Positions 8,361 to 16,547 of a stretch of DNA of 32,586 nt are shown one piece after another (the first letter of the stretch is position 1; every line of letters begins with the position of its first letter). Under the pieces are notes generated by a model. That model did not search any database and was not told the DNA's origin. It saw only the letters and a program-made list of their open reading frames with translations. Both the position numbers and the translations under genes were made by a program. The stretch spans positions 293,398-325,983 of the forward strand of contig DKPO01000031.1 in NCBI GenBank assembly GCA_002471225.1, read 5' to 3'. This stretch comes from Porphyromonadaceae bacterium UBA7332 (GTDB taxonomy: Bacteria; Bacteroidota; Bacteroidia; Bacteroidales; UBA7332).

Positions 8361-8937
8361 AATAATAAAGATAGATCAATTTATAAAATCGCTTCGCGCT
8401 CTGACTCCTTTATCAGATGAAGCGATTCACTTGTTTTTGTCTAAGGCTGAATATGAAATCAGAAAAAAGGGAGAAATACTCATACGTGCAGAACGATATG
8501 AGCATTATTCGTATTTCATAATTGACGGATATGCCCGGGGATTTTTTTATAAAGACCATAAGGATATTACTTTCTGGTTTGCCCACTCAGGAATGACGCT
8601 TTTATCTATGAATAGTTATCATAACCAGACAGCCGGTTATGAGAATATCGAATTATTGATGGATTGTAAATTGCTTAAGATAAGCAATACCGACTTATTG
8701 GATTTATATGCTTCAAACGTTGAATTAGCAAATTTAGGCAGAAAGCTTTCAGACACCTTTATTCTTTATCTTGAGAAGTTGATGATGGAGCGAAATTTTA
8801 TGTCTGCTTCAGAACGTTATAACTCACTTATAGATCGTAATCCTGAGATCCTCCAAGTTGCTCCACTGAAACATATAGCATCCTATTTAGGTATATCTCA
8901 GGTTTCTTTAAGTCGTATCAGAGCAGGAATTCAATAA
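8344..8937 (+). CDS. Crp/Fnr family transcriptional regulator
   Basis: 197 residues. Residues about 20-115 form a cyclic-nucleotide-binding-like jelly roll (KGEILIRAERYEHYSYFIIDGYARGFF). The C-terminus has the reduced helix-turn-helix typical of Bacteroidota members, ERYNSLIDRNPEILQ then HIASYLGISQVSLSRIRAG. No cysteine cluster for an Fe-S centre and no canonical cAMP-contact RES motif are seen, so the ligand is unknown. The start is a GTG at 8344, inside the preceding gene; the next in-frame ATG is far downstream and would remove most of the sensor domain, so I keep the GTG. A perfect palindrome (8950-8965) just after the gene is a candidate operator controlling the next gene, an EamA transporter. 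Confidence 0.87.
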   Translation: MESTIEIIKIDQFIKSLRALTPLSDEAIHLFLSKAEYEIRKKGEILIRAERYEHYSYFIIDGYARGFFYKDHKDITFWFAHSGMTLLSMNSYHNQTAGYENIELLMDCKLLKISNTDLLDLYASNVELANLGRKLSDTFILYLEKLMMERNFMSASERYNSLIDRNPEILQVAPLKHIASYLGISQVSLSRIRAGIQ

Positions 8938-8949
8938 TAGACAGCCGTT

Positions 8950-8965
8950 TTTTACATATGTAAAA
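8950..8965. promoter_or_regulatory. 16-bp perfect palindrome, candidate operator
   Basis: TTTTACATATGTAAAA is a perfect palindrome in the 85-base gap between the Crp/Fnr-type gene and the EamA transporter. The half ATGTAAAAT recurs at 9007-9015, just before the transporter ATG. Binding by the adjacent regulator is inference. Confidence 0.5.
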
Positions 8966-9022
8966 TGAGAATTAGCATAATGTGGCGAAATTTGCATCAG
9001 AATCAAATGTAAAATTCAAGTC

Positions 9023-9925
9023 ATGCTATCAAATCAGTTAAAAGGATATTTGTGTGGGATTGTATCATCATCTACATTCGGACTGATCCCTCTTTTTGCT
9101 ATGCCGGCTCTTAATGCCGGTATAGGTTTAAATTCTGTGATGCTGTATCGTTTCGGAATATCTGCATTATGTTTAGGGTTGTATCTATTAATAAGAAGAC
9201 AAAATCTGCGGATTAATTTGAAAGAGTTTATAGTCTTATTCTTTTTGGGAACTTTTTATGCTCTGACAGCATTATTCCTGACAGCATCCTATTTATATAT
9301 ACCTACCGGAGTAGCAACGACGATCCATTTCCTCTATCCGATGGTCGTTTCCGCCATTATGATATTTATTTTTAAAGAGAAGGCCTCGTCTGCAGTTATT
9401 TTTGCATCTCTGCTTGCTTTAGGTGGGGTTTTTCTGTTAAGTGGAGGATTGGATGGAAATATAAACCTAAAGGGGATTGCTTTGGTTTTATCGACTGTCG
9501 TAACCTATGCATTATATATTGTAGGGGTGAATAAATCTATTGTTTCGTCAATGGACGGTTTGAAAATGACATTTTGGGTATTATTCTGTGCTGCAATTGT
9601 ATTTATACTGAATCTTTTAATCAGAAGAGAGAGCTTTGATATGGTTCCTGATATGAATATAGGAATTTCTCTCTTCTTACTCGCTATAATTCCTACGTTG
9701 GTGTCAGATTTTACTCTTATCTTATCGGTACAGAAAATCGGATCTACAACAACAGCTATTCTTGGTTGTATGGAGCCTGTAACAGCAGTAATTGTCGGGA
9801 CATTAGTATTCCATGAAAGCATGGAGTTTGTTCATATTTTAGGTGTAGGTATTATACTATTAGCCGTAACTCTGGTTATTTTAAAATCAGATAAAACCAG
9901 AAATTCAGAATTAATAACCGATTAA
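9023..9925 (+). CDS. EamA/DMT family transporter
   Basis: 300 residues with about ten hydrophobic segments arranged as two EamA repeats (roughly 5-140 and 152-290). Typical features are the start GYLCGIVSSSTFGLIPLFAMP, TSYLYIPTGVATTIHFLYP-like in the first repeat, and GSTTTAILGCMEPVTAVIVG in the second. Members export amino acids, metabolites or drugs across the inner membrane; the substrate cannot be told here. It follows a Crp/Fnr-type regulator and is followed after 11 bases by a GNAT acetyltransferase. A regulator-DMT exporter-acetyltransferase order suggests detoxification or overflow export, but that is inference. Confidence 0.9.
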   Translation: MLSNQLKGYLCGIVSSSTFGLIPLFAMPALNAGIGLNSVMLYRFGISALCLGLYLLIRRQNLRINLKEFIVLFFLGTFYALTALFLTASYLYIPTGVATTIHFLYPMVVSAIMIFIFKEKASSAVIFASLLALGGVFLLSGGLDGNINLKGIALVLSTVVTYALYIVGVNKSIVSSMDGLKMTFWVLFCAAIVFILNLLIRRESFDMVPDMNIGISLFLLAIIPTLVSDFTLILSVQKIGSTTTAILGCMEPVTAVIVGTLVFHESMEFVHILGVGIILLAVTLVILKSDKTRNSELITD

Positions 9926-9936
9926 ATATTTAGATT

Positions 9937-10467
9937 ATGTTTGAATTAATCAGATTGAAAAATTCATCAGATGAGGCTTTTAATCCTCTGATGGACTTAT
10001 ATACGGAAGCTTTTCCGGAAGAGGAAAGACGCATAATAAGTGATTTGGCAACTTTAGTCGAACAAGAATCAAGAATGCATTTTAATGTCATCAGATTTGA
10101 CGGCGAGTTAGCTGGTCTATGTATCTATTGGAACTTTGGAGAGTTCTTTTATTTAGAACATTTAGCTGTGTACGCTCATTTACGTAATAAGAAAATCGGT
10201 CAGCAGGTTCTTAATTGGTTGGAAGAAAATCTGCAAGGCTTACGTATTCTGGAGGCTGAACCAGCTGATGAAGAAATGGCAATAAGACGAGTTAACTATT
10301 ACAAACGGAATGGTTATGAAGTAAGGAAAACAGATTATATTCAACCGTCATATGATGGGGTAAGAAATCCGATTCCTCTTTGGGTGATGACCAGTGCGGA
10401 AAGTGAGAGTCTTGATGCTTATATTGAAACGATTAAGAATGAAGTATACTATAAAAATCAAAAATAA
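9937..10467 (+). CDS. GNAT family N-acetyltransferase
   Basis: 176 residues. Has the GNAT fold markers: an N-terminal strand-helix (YTEAFPEEERR), motif A LEHLAVYAHLRNKKIGQQVLNWLEE (about residues 70-94; the Q/RxxG loop that binds acetyl-CoA is RNKKIG), and motif B with YYKRNGYEV. The acceptor substrate is unknown. Likely cotranscribed with the EamA transporter (11-base gap) and followed by a good terminator. Confidence 0.88.
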   Translation: MFELIRLKNSSDEAFNPLMDLYTEAFPEEERRIISDLATLVEQESRMHFNVIRFDGELAGLCIYWNFGEFFYLEHLAVYAHLRNKKIGQQVLNWLEENLQGLRILEAEPADEEMAIRRVNYYKRNGYEVRKTDYIQPSYDGVRNPIPLWVMTSAESESLDAYIETIKNEVYYKNQK

Positions 10468-10478
10468 GCGTTTGGTAA

Positions 10479-10514
10479 AGTCGGGAACAGGATCAACTTG
10501 TTTCCGGCTTTTTG
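10479..10514 (+). terminator. Intrinsic terminator after GNAT gene
   Basis: A 13-bp stem (left arm 10479-10491, right arm 10497-10509, with a few G-T pairs) and a five-base loop, followed by a T run. It closes the transcript containing the EamA and GNAT genes. Confidence 0.8.
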
Positions 10515-10562
10515 TTTTACACTAAATTTTAGGATTTAATCTGATAGATTCATATTATTTTT

Positions 10563-10570
10563 TAGTTTTG
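10563..10570 (+). promoter_or_regulatory. Candidate -7 box of the exported hypothetical gene
   Basis: TAGTTTTG matches TAnnTTTG, 25 bases upstream of the ATG at 10596 and downstream of a terminator, so a promoter is expected here. No perfect TTTG is found at -33. Confidence 0.5.
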
Positions 10571-10595
10571 CATAATAACTTTAATACGAATAGAA

Positions 10596-11180
10596 ATGAG
10601 AAACATTATGTTGTTTATTTTAGCTCTTTATACTTTCGTAAGTATAAGGGCAGAAGAGTTACCCTACAAAGAGTTGACAACAAAAAAAGCTCAGGAGTTA
10701 GTAGCCGAGGGCTTTACGTTTGATACATATACAAACTCATGGAAAAAGAAGAAAAGAGGAGCCAAGAGTCCTAAGTCGAAAGCATTTGAAATAGTTATTC
10801 AGAATGGTAGAGACAAGGATGGCTCTTTGGGTGTCGCTCAGGTATCTGTTACATTTTATAATGACAATACTTATCATAAGTTGATGAAGTATATTAAGGA
10901 TAATGAGAGTGATAATGTATTTACTTCAGAAGGAGTTGTAGAGATAACTGATTTTGAAAATAATGACTATAAATGTACTTTAAAGAAAAGACGTGTAAAC
11001 AGAGCATATATAACAGAAGGAGTTTTAGTGGATGAAGTGAAGGATTCTCCATATAATATTTATGAATTCGTTATAAATACGGGGCTCACACCAGTCTCTG
11101 AGTATATTGATAAAGCGCAAAAAAAGAAAGAAAAAGAATTGCGACGTAATGAGAAAAATAGTTTAAATGATTATATGTAA
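10596..11180 (+). CDS. Exported hypothetical protein
   Basis: I do not recognise the family. 194 residues with a signal peptide (MRNIMLFILALYTFVSIRAEE). The mature protein is highly charged: KKKKRGAKSPKSK near residue 50, a predicted alpha/beta centre (FEIVIQNGRDKDGSLGVAQVSVTFYND, then a stretch of strands), and a Lys/Glu/Arg-rich C-terminal helix (KAQKKKEKELRRNEKN). Predicted periplasmic. It has its own promoter and faces the phosphoesterase gene across a bidirectional terminator, so it appears to be a single-gene unit. Confidence 0.75.
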   Translation: MRNIMLFILALYTFVSIRAEELPYKELTTKKAQELVAEGFTFDTYTNSWKKKKRGAKSPKSKAFEIVIQNGRDKDGSLGVAQVSVTFYNDNTYHKLMKYIKDNESDNVFTSEGVVEITDFENNDYKCTLKKRRVNRAYITEGVLVDEVKDSPYNIYEFVINTGLTPVSEYIDKAQKKKEKELRRNEKNSLNDYM

Positions 11181-11186
11181 AAAGTA

Positions 11187-11214
11187 AAGGGATTCGTTGA
11201 TCAACGAATCCCTT
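11187..11214. terminator. Bidirectional terminator
   Basis: A perfect 14-bp self-complementary stem, AAGGGATTCGTTGA and its complement, lies in the 57-base gap between convergent genes. A T-rich stretch follows on the plus strand and, less clearly, on the minus strand, so it can serve both. Confidence 0.75.
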
Positions 11215-11237
11215 CTTCTTAAGGTCAAATATCTAAA

Positions 11238-12191
11238 TTATTCACTAACAAACTTATATATAACCTCTCCTTCAGGATTAATCATATAGTAAGTTATTTT
11301 CTTATCATTTAAAGACATCAGCATAAATCCTGCTTCAGAACTACAAAACTGTGTATCTGTTGTTGGTTGAACCTTTCGGGCTAATGAACCGGAAGAATTT
11401 ACAAAATAATTGATTTTTGAACTCTTTGGTTTGATATGCTGGAAGTTATGAATATGTCCGCATAAATAGGCATTAACACCATTACGTTCCATAATCGGGA
11501 CTAGTTGTTTTTGAAGATCTATGCGTTCACCTTCACTCTTTTTAGTTTGAGCATAAACCGGATGATGACCCATCACGATTTTCCATTTAGCATCTTTATT
11601 TGCCTGAAGTGTGGAATCCATCCATGCCAACTGTCTCTTATTATCCTGTTTGATAGCATCCGGATATGAATCGGATTCTTTTCTGTACTTAGAGATTAAA
11701 GGAGTTGTGTCAATGAATAACAATACAGCCTTCTGATTATTCTCTAATTCCACGATTTCAGAATAATACTTCGATGGAGCTGACCATCTGCGACTGATAT
11801 TTGTATAATCCAAAACAGCTTGGGTATTACCTCTGTATTCATGATTTCCACAGATTGACTTCCAGTCAATCATTAATTCAGGATGCGCATATATAAGCTC
11901 ATAATTTGTCATCCATAGAGGATCAGAAACACTTGCAACCCCATCGAAATGGTGAATGTCTCCCAAAGCTGCGATAAACTCGATGTCGATATTTTCAGCC
12001 AATTTGCCCATTTGCTCAGCAATTGGTTTTTGAAGATAATATCCGTTTCTGCCTAAGTCATTAGCAATTAATATGTTTTTATCTTCTTCACCCAGGCCTT
12101 CAAAGCTATTTTGCTGGTTTGTTTGAGCAAATAGCGAAACTGAAAGACAAATTAGAGAAAAAGAGGTAGCGATTGATTTTAAAATTTTCAT
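11238..12191 (-). CDS. TRAP-like (purple acid phosphatase family) metallophosphoesterase
   Basis: 317 residues, with a signal peptide ending near VSLFAQ. The sequence follows mammalian tartrate-resistant acid phosphatase (ACP5) along its length: NDLG (D45), GDIHHFDGV (D78, H81), GNHEYRGN (N116, H117), SRRW.AP..YY, GHHPVY (H209) and YLCGHIHN (H246, H248). These are the metal ligands of a dinuclear phosphoesterase. The Tyr that ligates Fe(III) in ACP5 (GDNFY) is His81 here, so the usual purple iron-tyrosinate centre should be absent. Probably periplasmic or surface-located hydrolysis of phosphate monoesters. Third gene of an operon behind a TonB receptor and a beta-helix lipoprotein (12-base gap). 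Confidence 0.88.
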   Translation of the reverse strand: MKILKSIATSFSLICLSVSLFAQTNQQNSFEGLGEEDKNILIANDLGRNGYYLQKPIAEQMGKLAENIDIEFIAALGDIHHFDGVASVSDPLWMTNYELIYAHPELMIDWKSICGNHEYRGNTQAVLDYTNISRRWSAPSKYYSEIVELENNQKAVLLFIDTTPLISKYRKESDSYPDAIKQDNKRQLAWMDSTLQANKDAKWKIVMGHHPVYAQTKKSEGERIDLQKQLVPIMERNGVNAYLCGHIHNFQHIKPKSSKINYFVNSSGSLARKVQPTTDTQFCSSEAGFMLMSLNDKKITYYMINPEGEVIYKFVSE

Positions 12192-12203
12192 AATGTGTTT
12201 TGA

Positions 12204-13523
12204 TTATATTCCGAAAGCTCCGAAGTAATTAGCTGGTAAGCTTGATTTGAATTCAGAGCCGCCTAAGTTTTTAAGTCCCTCAAAGTGTAACCCATTTGCA
12301 GAAAAGTGAGGGTTTAATGAAGTTGTAGCACCATTGAAAACAGGTGATCCTTGTTTAACAGCGAAACTCCATGCATCATTGTATAGTGCAGGTATATCTC
12401 CTTCATTAGCACTTACATTAATATTGATGTTTTCTTGTTGAGTGAAATTTGCAAATAAAGGATTCTTGTCGCCACCGAATGCACTGTAAATATCATCTTT
12501 TCCATTAATAATACCTTGCGCTGAGTTCGCAGCCATTTGCTCAACTCCTGTTTGAGTAGTTGAGTAATAGAAGTTTGGTGTAACTACAGAAGACTCGTCC
12601 TCCATCTCCTCAATGCTATGTTTTAACCCCCAGCGACAATCGATAGCCAGATTGTTAAATAATTCAACAAATACATTTTTCTCTAACCAGATACTACCAC
12701 CTTTAATTTTAGGTCTTCTCCATCCACAGTTTACGAGAGTATTGTTATAACATACTAAATGAGATTGTAAGTTGACAAACCCTCCATTTGAAAACTTGAA
12801 CGCATTAGTATTTGCATCATAAATTAAGTTGAAGGCAATATCAGCCAGACAATCTGATTTATAGTTGATTGCTTCTCCACCATCGAAACCGTTAGTGATG
12901 AATTTATTATTTTCTACAATCGATTTTCCTCCTGTAATGTAGATGTGATCTTCCGCATTATTTCTGAATATCGAATTTTTGATAACAAACTGACCTTCAG
13001 GATTACAGAAGTGGAATGCCGGAACGCCTTCTCCTGTTTCTGTTTTGAATAGTTTATGTTGAAAAGATAATGAATTCTCTGTGGTTTGGGCACCGCCATA
13101 TTCTATAACGGTATGTTGCATTACAACTTCTTTAGAATCAAAGCCACATATAATACCCCCCCAATTTCTCGAAAAACGATCATTTTTAGAAGCATCTTCT
13201 ACCGTAAATGTAACTGGTCTCTTTGCAGTACCCATACTGTATAAGTTGCCTAATACTACGATTTCCGGTTTAAGGTCTGAATTCGAAGCAATAATGCTCG
13301 CACCTTCTTCTATATATAATGATTGATCTTTATTTACAAGAAAATGATCTTTAAGTATAATAACAGTGTCCTTCTTCCATACGATTGATCCTGCAGGATA
13401 CTTTCCATCTGTTAATTCTTCATCCTTACCGTTATCATCGATAATTGTGTCGGCATTATTGTCTGAACACGAAATTAAGCCAGAAAAAAGTATGGCAGAA
13501 ATGAAATAATAGAACTTTTTCAT
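12204..13523 (-). CDS. Right-handed beta-helix lipoprotein
   Basis: 439 residues with lipobox LIS-C19, followed by a strongly acidic stretch (SDNNADTIIDDNGKDEE), matching the pattern of Bacteroidota lipoprotein surface-export signals. The body shows short strand repeats of a parallel beta-helix: SLYIEEGASIIAS, NPEGQFVIKNSIFRNNAEDHIYITGG, KSIVENNKFITNGFDGGEAINYKS and VCYNNTLVNCGWR. Such folds often bind or cleave polyanionic polymers, but no catalytic set can be identified. Its position between a TonB-dependent receptor (31-base gap) and a phosphatase (12-base gap) suggests a surface capture protein of the same uptake system. Confidence 0.75.
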   Translation of the reverse strand: MKKFYYFISAILFSGLISCSDNNADTIIDDNGKDEELTDGKYPAGSIVWKKDTVIILKDHFLVNKDQSLYIEEGASIIASNSDLKPEIVVLGNLYSMGTAKRPVTFTVEDASKNDRFSRNWGGIICGFDSKEVVMQHTVIEYGGAQTTENSLSFQHKLFKTETGEGVPAFHFCNPEGQFVIKNSIFRNNAEDHIYITGGKSIVENNKFITNGFDGGEAINYKSDCLADIAFNLIYDANTNAFKFSNGGFVNLQSHLVCYNNTLVNCGWRRPKIKGGSIWLEKNVFVELFNNLAIDCRWGLKHSIEEMEDESSVVTPNFYYSTTQTGVEQMAANSAQGIINGKDDIYSAFGGDKNPLFANFTQQENININVSANEGDIPALYNDAWSFAVKQGSPVFNGATTSLNPHFSANGLHFEGLKNLGGSEFKSSLPANYFGAFGI

Positions 13524-13554
13524 AAAGTTTTTGTCGTTTAAATAGGTGTTTATA

Positions 13555-16290
13555 TTATAAAGTATATCTTATTCCTGAAAGAATTGAACCTCCGATTTTA
13601 TCTTCACGAATGAGTGTTCTTCCGCTATTCACATCTTGATAGGCGTATTTCTCATTGTAAGGATTGGTGGTCTTTATATATCTTTTGATCGGTGTATTTA
13701 ATAGGTTCGAAGCCTTAATAAAGCATCCTATCTTGTTTCCGAATTTCTTTTCAATTGAGCAATCCAGTGTAAATAAGCTTCCTTGCCAATAATCCGAATT
13801 TAAATAATGCGAGGCAATAACTATTTTCTCACTGGAATAGGACCCCGAAACCTGGATATTGGTTCCAAGTTGTTTGTTGTTATATCCGATTGTCGCATTT
13901 GCCAGGTGGGGTGTTTGTCCGACAAGAGGGCGTGTCTGATCGATACTTAGTTTTTTTAATTTCCCGCTTTCATCCTTACGATAAACGGTCTTAGGGGTAG
14001 TTATACTGGAGTGTGTGTACGTATAGTTTCCTTTAAATTCAAAATCACCGATACGCTTGATCAGATCGATCTCTACTCCGTAATTAGTTGCATTTCCTAA
14101 ATTAACAGGGCCGTATCCGAATTGACGATTGTTGATCGTATGATAAGCATACTCAATCGGAGTCTTAATTTTTTTATAGAATACGCCCGCCATGATTTGC
14201 TCTGAAATATGAGGGAATAACTCCCATCTCAAATCTATGTTATGGATGATCGCTCGCTTCAAATCTTTATTTCCGAATTCCATATAGTCTTCATTGATTA
14301 TGGAAAAAGGGACAATTTCGAAGAATCCCGGACGGTTTAATGATTTAAAATACGACGCGCGTATATTCATTTTGTCAGAAAGGGTCAGTTTTGTATTCAC
14401 TGAGGGTAACAGATCTACATATTGCTGTTTTCCTTTCGGATCATCTCCTGCAGCAGGATAGAACATATAGTAATTTTGGTTTGTAAATTCAGCCCTGGCA
14501 CCAACAATAACATTGAATATACCCCGGGTAATATTGCTCATTAAGTAAACAGCACTATTGTCTTCTCCGGCATCATAGTTTAATGGGCCGACACTTCCTT
14601 TAGGAGTCGATACTTTCCATGCGATTTCATCTAATCCGGTAAAATCTTTACCATAAACAGGCCTTGAAGATGATTCCGGAGTAAATAAATACGAAACAAA
14701 AGAGTTAGATCTCGTTTTATGGCGATACATTCCGCCTATTTTTAAAGAGATATCAAATGTTCCTATTTTCTTATATCCTTCCAGATTAAAATATCCGGCG
14801 ATATCCTGATCACTATTTTGTTCCCATCTTTTTTCTGAGTTATCGGCAGTAATATGATTCTCAAAACCATTTCGGTTATTCTCTAAGTTAACATAAGTAT
14901 TATCAGGTCTTTTATTACTTGCTTTGGAATAAACAATAGACCAGTCACTTGATAGTGTATTGAAAAAACGATGAAAACCCTGTAGGTTCGATACAAAAAT
15001 ATTTTGCTGTGTATATCTGCTGCGGATTTCTATATTTTCAAGCGAATTACCGCTTTCAGGTTGGTAGTTCAGAGAGAGATTGGTTGCCTGTGATTCTCGG
15101 ATTTGCGTGGAATTACTTCCAATGATACCATTGTACCATTTTATCTGATTATTATCATTAAAATCATAATCAAGCTTAAGATGAGTTCCATATTCCGAAA
15201 GTCGTTCCGAGTATGAACGGTTTCGCATAGTTGACAATCTTACTGTTTCTTCGGTCTGATTCATGACGTCGTCAAATAAAATACTGTTGTTGCCTTTTGT
15301 ATTTCCCTGGTAACTTCCGGCTAAAATCACACCCAGGCGATTCCCGAAAAATCGATTGCCTAAAGCGATACCTCCTGCAAAATTCGGGAGAGCGCTTCTT
15401 TGTGTGTTCCGGCTTCCATATTTGCTGAAATCTGAGACATTTGCTGCATAGTCTTTACCATTGATATCTCGTGGAGAAAGGTTTTGTATTTGTGATCTTG
15501 AAGCAGAATTGAATTTCTGATCAAAAAACATGGACTCATATCCGGCTCCAATATTTGCTTGTAATAGAAGATTCTCCGGACAATCTTTCATAATCATATT
15601 AATAGCTCCACCTGTAGCATCACTTTCCATATCAGGAGTTAAGGACTTGGATACTTCTAATCGGTCTAATAATTCACTTGGGAATATATTCAAAGGAACA
15701 TATCTGTTTTTATTATCAGGACTCGGTATTTTTATATTGTTTACCAATGTATAGTTATATCTTTTGTCCATCCCTCTCAGAACTGCATATTGACCCTGAC
15801 CGGAACTACTCTTTTCCATAGTTACCCCTGACATACGTTGCAGAACACTAGCTACGTTCAGGTCCGGAGAAAGCTCCATACTTTTCGCACTGACCATATT
15901 GACCACTTTATTAGCTTGTTTCTCCATCATACGTACGCCATTATCGGTATTCTTTTTTAATGTCCCGATAATTTGGACCGTACCTATGTGCTGAGTTTCA
16001 GGATTCAGATATATTCTGACAGGAGAACTGTCTTTTGATATTTTAATTTCCTGTACTTCAAAACCGATATAACTGATTATGATTATGGAACTCTTGTTTC
16101 CACTGATTTCTAAGGTGAAGTTACCATCCAGGTCAGTTGTTGTTCCGATGGCTGTATTGTCTTTTGAATAAATAGAGACACCGATTAACGGCTCTTTTGT
16201 TTCTTTATCCAATACTACTCCTTTGATATTGTAAGCAAATGTGAGTAAGGATATACAAAGTGAATAAATAAGTATTACGGTTCGTTTCAT
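13555..16290 (-). CDS. TonB-dependent receptor with carboxypeptidase-like N-terminal domain
   Basis: 911 residues from the ATG at 16290. The frame is open 14 codons further upstream, but the signal peptide begins at MKRTVILIYSLCISLLTFA and a -7 box lies at 16308-16315 within that extension. After the signal come a carboxypeptidase-regulatory-like domain (IKGVVLDKETKEPLIGVSIYSK, about residues 20-105), a plug (about 115-230, with MSGVTMEKSSSGQGQYAVLRG and SDATGGAINMIMKD), and a long barrel ending in RYTL. It is not a SusC type: no SusD partner follows. It imports an unknown ligand through the outer membrane using TonB energy. The two downstream genes, a beta-helix lipoprotein and an acid phosphatase, point to a phosphorylated compound or a metal complex. 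Confidence 0.9.
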   Translation of the reverse strand: MKRTVILIYSLCISLLTFAYNIKGVVLDKETKEPLIGVSIYSKDNTAIGTTTDLDGNFTLEISGNKSSIIIISYIGFEVQEIKISKDSSPVRIYLNPETQHIGTVQIIGTLKKNTDNGVRMMEKQANKVVNMVSAKSMELSPDLNVASVLQRMSGVTMEKSSSGQGQYAVLRGMDKRYNYTLVNNIKIPSPDNKNRYVPLNIFPSELLDRLEVSKSLTPDMESDATGGAINMIMKDCPENLLLQANIGAGYESMFFDQKFNSASRSQIQNLSPRDINGKDYAANVSDFSKYGSRNTQRSALPNFAGGIALGNRFFGNRLGVILAGSYQGNTKGNNSILFDDVMNQTEETVRLSTMRNRSYSERLSEYGTHLKLDYDFNDNNQIKWYNGIIGSNSTQIRESQATNLSLNYQPESGNSLENIEIRSRYTQQNIFVSNLQGFHRFFNTLSSDWSIVYSKASNKRPDNTYVNLENNRNGFENHITADNSEKRWEQNSDQDIAGYFNLEGYKKIGTFDISLKIGGMYRHKTRSNSFVSYLFTPESSSRPVYGKDFTGLDEIAWKVSTPKGSVGPLNYDAGEDNSAVYLMSNITRGIFNVIVGARAEFTNQNYYMFYPAAGDDPKGKQQYVDLLPSVNTKLTLSDKMNIRASYFKSLNRPGFFEIVPFSIINEDYMEFGNKDLKRAIIHNIDLRWELFPHISEQIMAGVFYKKIKTPIEYAYHTINNRQFGYGPVNLGNATNYGVEIDLIKRIGDFEFKGNYTYTHSSITTPKTVYRKDESGKLKKLSIDQTRPLVGQTPHLANATIGYNNKQLGTNIQVSGSYSSEKIVIASHYLNSDYWQGSLFTLDCSIEKKFGNKIGCFIKASNLLNTPIKRYIKTTNPYNEKYAYQDVNSGRTLIREDKIGGSILSGIRYTL

Positions 16291-16307
16291 CTGTTTTGAT
16301 TTTGATG

Positions 16308-16315
16308 CAAAAGTA
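16308..16315 (-). promoter_or_regulatory. Candidate -7 box of TonB receptor operon
   Basis: On the minus strand TACTTTTG fits TAnnTTTG, ending 17 bases before the chosen ATG. It lies inside the upstream extension of the reading frame, which supports the shorter start. The -33 element is not clear. Confidence 0.5.
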
Positions 16316-16482
16316 AGCCTAACGTATTTCAACCTGTTTTCAGGAATATGTCTGAATGGTTAACAGTTTATGTCATTTTGTTTACATATTTAAATAGTTG
16401 ATATTCATTTAAAGTGGATTGCTTATAAATATTCGCTTTTTTGATTATAATGATAATAGAATGAAATTTTTTACTATAAATA

Positions 16483-16512
16483 TTTGTCATAATGATATTT
16501 TTACTAGCTTTG
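16483..16512 (+). promoter_or_regulatory. gdhA promoter
   Basis: -33 TTTG at 16483-16486, an 18-base spacer, and -7 TAGCTTTG at 16505-16512, a full match to the Bacteroidota consensus. The ATG is 35 bases after the -7 box. Confidence 0.75.
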
Positions 16513-16547
16513 CGCTATCAAATTAATCACAATAAATATCCATTCCT

